Of a stretch of DNA of 64,000 nt, positions 55,370 through 64,000 are shown one piece after another; the stretch's first letter is position 1, and every line of letters starts with the position of its first letter. A model generated the notes under the pieces. That model saw only the letters and a program-made list of their open reading frames with translations, was not told where the DNA came from and did no database searches. Source of the DNA: Neoechinorhynchus agilis. Lineage: Eukaryota > Acanthocephala. The translations under genes and the position numbers were made by a program. The stretch is from contig CM121341.1 in NCBI GenBank assembly GCA_051530055.1, positions 6,200,001 through 6,264,000 on the forward strand, written 5' to 3'.

Positions 55370-56260
55370 AACTTTCGTTTAGGATTCTTCCGCGTATTTC
55401 TTAAAAAATTTTTAAATTTTTAATAATCACGAGATTGGCGAATCTTTTTTACCGAAACAAAAAGCAATTTATTCCGAATTTGTTTAGTTGAACGCTCGCA
55501 GATGCAAAACTCGGACTCGTGTAGGATTCTTCCGTGTATTTCTTAAATTTTTTTTAAATTTTTTTTATGATCAGAAGATTTCCGAATCCTTTTTTTACCG
55601 AAACAAAAAGCAATTTATTCCGAATTTGTTTAGTTCATCACTCGCAAATGCAAAACTCGGACTCGTGTTGGATTCTTCCATGTATTTCTTAAATTTAACT
55701 TTTTTAATAATCACGAGATTTGCGAAACTTTTTTACCCAAACAAAAACCAATTATTCCGAATTTGTTTAGTTGAAGGCTCGAAGATGCAAAACTTCCACT
55801 CGTGCAGGATTCTTCCGTGTATTTCTTAAATTTTTTTGAATTTTTTTATGATCACAAGATTTCCGAATCCCCTTTTTACCGAAACAAAAAGCAATTTATT
55901 CCGAATTTGTTTAGTTCATCGCTCGCAAATGCAAAACTCGGACTCGTGTAGGATTCTTCCGTGTATTTCTTAAATTTTATTTAAATTTTTTGATCACAAG
56001 ATTTGCGAATCCCCTTTTTACCGAAACAAAAAGCAATTTATTCCGAATTTGTTTAGTTGAACGCTCGCAGATGCAAAACTCGGATTGGATCAGGATTCTT
56101 CCGTGTATTTCTTAAATTCAATTTAATTTTTTTAATGATCACACGGTTCGCAAAACGCCTATTTTCCTGAAACAAAAACGATTTATTCTGAATTTTTTAG
56201 TTGAACGCTCGCAGTTCAAAAGTGCAGGCTCGTGCAGGATTCTTCCGTGCATTTCTTAAA
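55370..56260. repeat. 142-bp tandem repeat, about seven diverged copies
   Basis: GGATTCTTCCGTGTATTTCT recurs near 55382, 55524, 55668, 55807, 55950, 56091 and 56237, each followed by a T/A-rich tract, ACCGAAACAAAAAGCAATTT and TTCCGAATTTGTTTAGTT. Copies differ by 5-15 percent. The array fills the space between the PSMB2 start and the VPS13 start, which are divergently transcribed, so it occupies the shared promoter region. Confidence 0.92.
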
Positions 56261-56370
56261 TTTTATTTTCAAATTGCAACCGTTCAAAGAAAGCTCAATC
56301 TTTTAGAATCGTTCGGATTTTTTTTGTATGAGTGGTTGAAGTATTTCAATAACTTTGAACTATTTTTCTC

Positions 56371-56386
56371 GTTATTTTTAGACATT
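56371..56386 (+). promoter_or_regulatory. splice acceptor five bases before the VPS13 start
   Basis: CTCGTTATTTTTAG (ending 56381) is followed by ACATT and the ATG. No coding exon is recognisable before it. Confidence 0.5.
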
Positions 56387-59300
56387 ATGTTTGAAAATTT
56401 AATAGTTTTTATTCTTGAAAAATATCTCGGTGACTACGTTGAGAACTTGGACACAAAAAATCTCCGAGTGGCGCTGTGGTCAGGTTTGTTAGAATTTGTT
56501 TCTTTTAATTCCCAGGATTCTGTTAGGAAATGTTGAGCTGGACAATTTAAAGTTCAAGGCAGCGGCATTAGGAGATATTGGCCTTCCTATTACAGTTCGA
56601 TCAGGATTTCTAAGTATTTTCGTCTCATAAAAACGTTCATGCACTCTAATGGAACTTTTCAAAGAAAAACTTCGGTTGAGAATTCCATGGAAAAATATTT
56701 ATGGCGACAATGTGAAAGTAGAGGTCGAAGGGTTGTATTTATTGATTGTTCCAAAATCAGGTATGTATTTTACATTGTTTTTTCTTCGCATTATTTGTTT
56801 TTTTTAAAGACGTTGTTTACGACAACAAAAAAGAGGAAGCTGAGAAATATGAGTGTAAAATGCGTAAAGTTAAGCAGATTGAGACGATTCGAAAGGAAAG
56901 GGAGGCCTTAAGTGAACGGAGTAAAACAGGCGACGCATCATCCGATACTTTTATTGAGCGTCTTCAAATGCAGATAATTCGGAATCTCGATCTCAATATA
57001 TCGGACGTTCATATCCGATTTGAAGACCGGACTTCATCGATCGACACTGGATTCTTCTCATTCGGCATCAATCTTAGTTCGATCGTCCTAAAAACTACTA
57101 ATCAGGTCGAAGAAGCAATCGTGCCTTCGATTTCTGAATTTGTGCTCAAGGTATATGAGATCATCGTGTATTTTCCCTTATAATTTATCCTTTTAGGAAG
57201 CATCAATGATCGCGCTCAGTGCTTATTGGGATTCCCTTGATCGCTCTGACTTTTTGGATAGCGTACGTTTAATGAAGCGATTCCGAATTAATTGTTTTAG
57301 GAACTTTTAGCATCCTACTGACTGTGAAGAACATGACTATAGTAAGTCTTTTGTTTCCTACTTCTCGTGTTTTTTTGTGAAATGCTATGGCGGTGACCGA
57401 AAAATTGAAGAAATTTGATTGTCTTCGGCTTTATCAAGGTTGCTTGAAAGCTTGTGCCGAAAACAATCGTCGAATTCAACAAAAATTCCTTTTTTTTCAA
57501 TTCAATGTTGAGCGATTTAGAAGCGCACTAGAAAATCTTAATTTAGTCCTTGAACCCATGGATATAAGAGCTACTCTTCGCCTACTCATGAAACCACATT
57601 TGAGTAATTTCATGGAACCTATGGTAGAAGCTCGCATACATCTCGGTGAATTGACTTTCAATCTCAACAAAAAACAATATTGTGATTGTTTAAACCTATT
57701 GAAGAATTTCGACGTCTTATCTGTTAAATACCGATACCTCAAATACCGACAAGGTTTGCGCGTCTTGTCCACTTTGAATTTCCGAATTTTTTTTCACCGA
57801 AAAGAAGGTAGCGATTGGTCACTTCCAACAGTTAAATGGCGATACGCGTTTGATGCAGTGATTAACGATCAAATCCGACCAAGACGCGAATCCTGGAAAT
57901 GGACGAGTATTAAGGAGCATCGGCAAAATTTGAAGGAGTACCGTCGACTATTTGTGGCATCTTCCGTTCAGAAATCGATGCTTCCCGACGATTTGAGTCG
58001 AATGCGGGCACTGGAAATGAAGTTGGACGTATTTAATCTTACGCTCGTCAGAAGTAGTGCCCATAAAGAGGTTTCGTTGAAATTAGAGATGGAGAAACAG
58101 AAGGAATCTTGGTCTGGATGGATTCGTAGTTTTTGGGTTTATGATACTAATCAGGATGGTGAAAGTTAGGAATATTTTTTTTAATATTGTGTCTTACTGT
58201 ATACACTTAGAAAACGAAAAGTTCGCCGTGACCTCCGATGACCTCGATAAACTGTACGACGCTATCGGTTACGCTGGATCTGATACTACATTTTCAACGT
58301 ATCCTCCACAATATATTCAATCGAAATTCAAGTTTGAACTAGATTCTTTGAAGTTTGCGATCTGGTGGGTTGATGGAACTAATGAAAAAGAACGTTTTGC
58401 GTACATGGATTTGTGCCAAACTATTATGAACATCACAAGACGTCCAGCTAGTAGTGCCCTTCGGTATGGAACCTTTTTAGTGGATTGTGTTAGACTAATC
58501 TCTTCTATAGCTTAGATCTCGGAGTGAAAAAAATTAGTCTTCATGGTCGAAATCGAAGCAGTGGTATCAAACCAGTTTTGATTTCGTCAAACATAGAAAA
58601 TATGGACGATAAAATGCTTTTCTCGGGAACATTTGAGATCAATCCGGTTGTTGAAACGAACACAAATGAAAGCACTGTACAGTCGCCACTGGAATCCACT
58701 TCGTATAAAGTGACCGCTCGTTTATCGTCACTTGTATTTACTTATGACTATGTAAGTCACTCTAATTTAATTTTTCGAGTTGTGCGTTTCTATTGATTTG
58801 GAAATATTGGACGGGATTTTAGAGCAATGCCGCTTTCCAGTCTAAATTTCTTCAAACGCATTTTGACGATTCATTGTGACCGTATATTTTTTATTCTTTT
58901 AGCACTTAGATTTAAAATGACTTATTTTCGATATTTCGTCAATTCCCACATTTTCCCATCGATTGTCGTCATCTGAAATCCACAAGATTTTGTGGAAGCC
59001 AAAAAAACCCGGAGGAAGAGTATTACCACTTTTTCTCAATTGTAATTTTTAATTCTCATTTTGGCGAATTGTAAAACACTCGAGTTTTATCGAAATCTTC
59101 ATTGCGAATTCTCAAGGCCTCCTTCTCAAGCATCATAAAAAATGGATTTATATTGTTAGCCTTGACTCGGGTGATAAAACTCGAGTGTGTTACTATTCGA
59201 AATTGAGAATACACATCCACTCGAATCAACAATTGGATAGAATGTAATTTTTCAGTTGATGTTTTATTTCCGTAGAATGGTTGAACGGAACAACCGCCAA

Positions 59301-62300
59301 TTTCGCCATTATGAGACGAATTCTTAAATGTGGTTGTATCGTCAAAATCTATATCCGTGTAATAAATTAGATATATTTTAAGCTCCTCCCGCACCGGAAA
59401 AACGGTACAAAATAAAGTATCTCCCCCCCACGATGATATTAAAAGATTGTTGACTAATTTGATACGTCGATGTGTGCCAATTTTGTACGATATTTTATCT
59501 AAAATTCGTTATAGAACGTTTTTTTCCAACTTACACAAATAATGCTCATTAATGAACGTTTTATAGAGCACAATAAACACCTTTATCCAATTTTTGCTTG
59601 CACCGAAAAGACAATCGGATTCCACAAATATAATTGAAAGTGTCCGTTCGGCCGCATATTCCACCTTACGAAAGGCAAAACATCGAACAAGGATTCTCCT
59701 CAAACACAATCTAGAAAGTTTGACTCGCATTTATCTCGACATTTACATCTGTTCATCTTGTCTCATTGTGCCAAATAACGGAATCTACGATCCAAGTTCA
59801 TGTTCGACGCTTCGTTTGGATTTCGGGGACTTGACTATTCTTACTAACGACACAAATGCAGAAAACGAATGCCTTCAAACTGAAAGTCTAAACATGTCCG
59901 AACTTTATCGAAGATCTTACTCTTGGTTTGACGTAATACTTCAAAACGTCCAATTGCTTTTTATAGGAAAACAAGAGGTGAAATGTGATCGCGACAATAA
60001 GGAGCATTATCATCTTATTGAACCCATCACCCTATCGGTTCACCTTGGAAAGTGTCTCTACATAGACGAAGCAAATCTGGCTCAATTCAAAGTTATCGGA
60101 AACATTCCTATTCTACGACTTGTGATTTCAGAATGTCAGCTTCAAAAAGCATGGAATGACTTTAAAGATTTCCCACTTCCAAACATCGAAGAACCGACGG
60201 AAATAGCTGACGAGGACAATTCCGCTGAGGAATCGATGATGCGTGATATTGAAGAAATACCAATAATAAATGCAGATGACGCGCAAAATGATCAAACTCG
60301 GATTGTCTATCTTCTCTTTGATTTTTTAATTGATCGATTAGAAGTTCTTATTCGAAAACGATCCTTGGAAACAAATGTGGCTTTTCTTGAACTCTTTTTC
60401 CAGAATCTCAGTGCCTACGTTGAAATCCAGTCGTTTCAAAAGGTGGTTAGATTTTCACTTGATGATATGAGCCTCATTCAGAAACGACACAACGCCGATC
60501 TGATGGTGTTGCTTGTCGATTCAAAGTCATCGTTATCCCATAAACATACGAGCTCAGAACCAGAACGGCTTATTACCACAGAAATTGAAATATGCAAACA
60601 AAGTTCAAATATTCTAATCCGTATTGCCCAAATTCATCTTAATCTCCAGCAGGAGGCCCTTCGGAGTATTTGGGAGTTCAAAGCCAGAATTTTTAATAAT
60701 CTTTCACCCATACAATCATCTGATGATTTTCAAGTGGCACAACCATCGAAACCTCGACGAAAATCTACTCCACTGAAATGGACGCTAACTGCTCAATGGC
60801 ATGAACTGATGGTGAGTTTAAGTAACTCGAGCGGAGTATTTCTTGATATGACCATGAACGGACTTCGCGTTAATGCTACTAACACATTAAACGACTCATT
60901 AAACATAATGACCATCAAAATAATTTTGGGAACGTTCAAGTGTATCGATCCGACTGATGGAACTTTGTACAGAAAAATCCTATGTCCTCAAGAATCAGCT
61001 GATCGTTTGTTTGAAATCGATGCACTTTATAGATATGATAATAATAGCTCAAAAGAAATTGATGACCGTTCAATCTTGCCAGATTGCGAGATCAAGGCAA
61101 ATCTTGTCAAACTCGAATTTTCCCTGGTTTTTCGAGTGATCAGCCAGACTAAATCATTAATTGATGAAATTTTAGGAATCCAATCAAGCTTAGATGAATC
61201 CTTGAACGCAGCGTATTCGCTCGTAAAACCGATGGGTTTCAAAATAAGCCTGTGTTTGAGCTTATCAGCGCCAATAGTCTTTTTTCCTGAGACATCACGG
61301 AGTACAAATTGCTTTCTGTTTGATTTCGGCGAGATGTTTATTCAAACGTCCTTTAAATTTCTGGTCAATAATGTTGCTATTGAAGAACACGAGATCAAGA
61401 TGATGAGATTGAGGGCATCTCGGATAGGACAACATGAGACAGTCGATCTTGATGAGCTTACAATAATGAACTGCGACGAGATGAAGGTTTATTTGAGAAG
61501 GAGGATCTCTGGACTTGATAAAGATGCTCCTCCGATTGCCGTAGAGGTTCAATGTCCAGCAGTAGAAAGCAGTTTGTCTAAAGGAGATTTTTGCGTTTTC
61601 ATGCGATCCTTACGACAAAATATAAATGAAGAAGTTAACGCACCTATCATGCCTATTGATACTTTCTCCTCCTTTACTCAAACAACTCCAGACACGGAAA
61701 CAAATACACTCGTTTCCGAAACGTTTGAGTCCTTTTTATTGACATTGCAATTCGACACAATTTGCATGGTTCTATACTCTTCGGCGACACAGGATTCGTT
61801 CACTCGATCAGCCGAATCGCGGCTTTCTGAATTGCGCATTGAACGTGCTCAGCTCGTATACCGATCGATTGCGACCAATTTACAGTCAGCTGGATCCAAT
61901 GTGGAATTCGTCATCGAAAACCTGGTTGGGACCGATCGCCGCCAAAGTGTTCCTAAACGTGGCAAAACCGATAACATGCGAATCGATAAGCTAATCAGCA
62001 GGATGCCATCCGAGAAACTTTCAATGATCGAAGTTAAGATTGCGTCCAGGCCTAGTATTGATACGGAAACAGTGGTAACGGTCAGAAATCCATGTATCTG
62101 TATGAGTGTGGATTACATATTTACTCTACAGGACTTTTTTATATCCGGAATTCAGGCTTACAATGAAGATTTTCAGCCGACGCAGCAAGCCACAGGCATT
62201 AGAAGGGACACTCACACGATTGGTCTGGTTCGTCAAATTGACGTCTTTTTTCAATCTTGGGAGTAGACCATTTATCGTTGAAATACCGAACTTTTAATAC

Positions 62301-64000
62301 GTATTTTTTAGGAATCTCTCCGGAGAATATTTCTTTAATCGTAGCCGTTAAAAGCATTTTCGAGCTCTAAATGTTGATTGGCGGCGACTTTCCGTGTGAT
62401 TGTTTTTGACGAAACAAAATCGGAATATTGACGATTCTATGTGTGAGTGTCCAGTATCAAGAAATCGGAAAGTAGCTTAGTATCATATACAAAATCGGCT
62501 AGTTCCACGAGTGTAATGAATGTCGATGTCATGATTGAAGACTCGACAATCGTCCTTCTCCCTTGTCTTTATGTCGATAATACCGATTGGAGTTCAATAA
62601 ATTGTCTTACAATAGAATGTTTTATTACGGTTCGTATGAAGCTCGCTAAGGGACAAACATCATTGAATGTTACGATGGGAGATTTGACCACATTTTGCGC
62701 CAACGTCTGTAAGCTTTTGAAGACTAACAAGGAATGTGATAATCTTGAAAAGTATCAGATTGTCGACAAGACTACCGTCAACCTAACGGGTCACATGTTG
62801 GAAAAAAGTGAAGAAAATGAGGCTCAATTCAAGTTATGTATCGAAATCGGCGAAGTAGTAGTTCATATGGCCATGGTAGCCCTACAAACGGTCATATCTG
62901 TATTTACTTCCACTGAAACTGAGGCGGAAAAAATTGATTTACGTCGAGATGCATACGATATTCTGAGACCGATTGAGCTTGCAAAAAATTTCTGGACACC
63001 GCATCGAATGGATTGCTCCAGTGATATTAAGAAAATGATTCTTGATGCCGACAATATTTTACCTGGATCACAGGAAGTAATCGATTACAAAGCATTAAAG
63101 AAAAAACACGGCCATCAGGTGATTAATGTGACGATCGGTGGATTGTTCTTTAGAATTGAAACTGAAGTGGCTGATAATTTGCGCGTTCCGGTGGTTGCCG
63201 TGGAATTCCGTGGAGTATTTGTAAATGCCGAGAACTGGTCTTCTTGTCTAAAAGTGGGATGTTATATTCAAATGGAGCTGGCCGCATTCAGCGACAAAAC
63301 CGGGGGTTGGGAATCGGTGATTGAACGTACTTCGGACGAGAATCGGCCATCACGAACTCAGGCGATGCTCGTTCCGTGGTGCTTTAGCGTAAATGTCAAT
63401 TGGCCTGCTATTCGAGATACTGAAAAATTTCTCGTTGAGATCGAATCATCCTGTAAACTTCAAATAAGCCTATCAGTACCAACTTTACTTTTGTTCCGTC
63501 GATTAAGTGACGAGTTCATGAGTGGGCAAATGCCAGAGAATTGGAAGCATGAAGTTGTTAGTACTACAGATTACTCGTGTCTTTCCATATTTAACAGACT
63601 TGGTGAAGACGTTGAGCTCGTCTTGGGGTTTGATTTAAAATCAAAAGAGGGTAATCTGGTTGTATTAAAAGACGGAGAAAGCATTCCTCTCTACTCCAAT
63701 CAATTAGGCCGTCTACAAAACTCACTGATAGCACACTCAAATAATCATGTTCGCCAAGAACTTTCCTTCAACTTGGCAGGACAGAATTTTGTCATTAACC
63801 TTACACGAACCCTTCCGCGACTTTTCGAAAATGATCCAACACTCTCCGTACTGGTGAACACGGAGTGTATAAACGCCAGAAAGACAGTTTCGCTTAGCTC
63901 GGCTATTAAAGTCCACAATCTGTGCCCGTTTGAAGTGGTTTTTCGTTCAATATCCAATGGTGCCGAAATTCGAATGCTTCTAAGTGCTCAATGTCAACAC
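56387..64000 (+). CDS. VPS13: VPS13 bridge-type lipid transfer protein (5' part, continues past the window)
   Basis: VPS13 proteins are very long rods that move bulk phospholipid between membranes at contact sites. The N-terminal chorein domain is clear: MFENLIVFILEKYLGDYVEN, SGNVELDNLKFKAAALGDIG, LRLRIPWKNIYGDNVKVEVE and GLYLLIVPKSDVVYD. It is followed by FIERLQMQIIRNLDLNISDV and HIRFEDRTSS, and the extended VPS13 region (TYDYSTINTFIQFLLAPK, CLIVPNNGIYDPSS, KTGGWESVIERTS). Early introns are 43-50 bp; then comes an 815-bp intron (58752-59566) and a single exon of about 2.7 kb (59567-62266). The match to the VPS13A/C type is better than to VPS13D. Only about 2,000 of an expected 3,000 or more residues are inside the window. 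The junction between 62266 and 62530 is unresolved. Confidence 0.92.
58752..59566. other. exceptionally long VPS13 intron with an inverted repeat
   Basis: Canonical ends (TAT|gtaagtc..tttatag|AGC) join TYDY to STINTFIQ. Inside, ACACTCGAGTTTTATC (59076-59091) and its exact complement (59173-59188) form a 16-bp inverted repeat 81 bases apart. A 112-codon minus-strand frame (59056-59394) spans it but resembles nothing known. This looks like inserted DNA. Confidence 0.6.

Overview
The window reads as compact invertebrate chromosomal DNA, most likely from a nematode and perhaps clade I (Dorylaimia/Enoplea). The phylum is an inference. It rests on eukaryotic genes with many tiny GT-AG introns (mostly 39-60 bp), at least six genes whose start codon sits at or within a few bases of a TTTAG/TTCAG acceptor (the picture expected from spliced-leader or 5' UTR splicing), and metazoan genes such as MATH-BTB, CK1-like kinase, GBA2, WDHD1 and VPS13. 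No prokaryotic, organellar or rRNA sequence was seen.

Layout. 1-8850 is satellite DNA: about 27 copies of a 283-bp monomer, ending in diverged copies of a simpler 141-bp monomer. 9.5-18.8 kb on the plus strand holds a protein with dsRBD-like blocks, ASCC2 (CUE domain) and GBA2. 19.6-21.0 kb holds plus-strand exons of one or two unidentified genes, meeting METTL1 tail to tail. A six-copy 129-bp repeat separates METTL1 from WDHD1/Ctf4 (minus, 22.7-25.9 kb). Two abutting tandem arrays follow (26.2-29.7 kb): one carries a splice acceptor in every copy, the other a splice donor in every copy. Then come a GRIP-domain golgin and a FASTK/RAP-type mitochondrial RNA protein (both minus) and UTP11 (plus).

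36.0-39.7 kb is a retroelement graveyard in which an RTE-like LINE fragment lies between the endonuclease and reverse-transcriptase parts of another LINE, next to a relic of the unidentified 20-kb gene. 40.4-55.2 kb returns to dense genes: a MATH-BTB (SPOP-like) gene, a GTPBP1/2 family GTPase, a Cys/Pro-rich protein, a small membrane protein, a casein-kinase-1-like kinase, NSF, a small two-exon gene and PSMB2. After a seven-copy 142-bp repeat, a VPS13 gene runs from 56.4 kb off the end.

The genes are housekeeping: ubiquitin and proteasome (ASCC2, MATH-BTB, PSMB2), membrane traffic and lipid transport (golgin, NSF, VPS13, GBA2), RNA and ribosome work (METTL1, UTP11, FASTK-type, GTPBP) and replication (WDHD1). 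They are not an obvious pathway cluster. The noncoding fraction is unusually rich in tandem arrays and foldback elements, which is where the more novel observations lie. Exon limits were read by eye; no alignment or RNA evidence was available.
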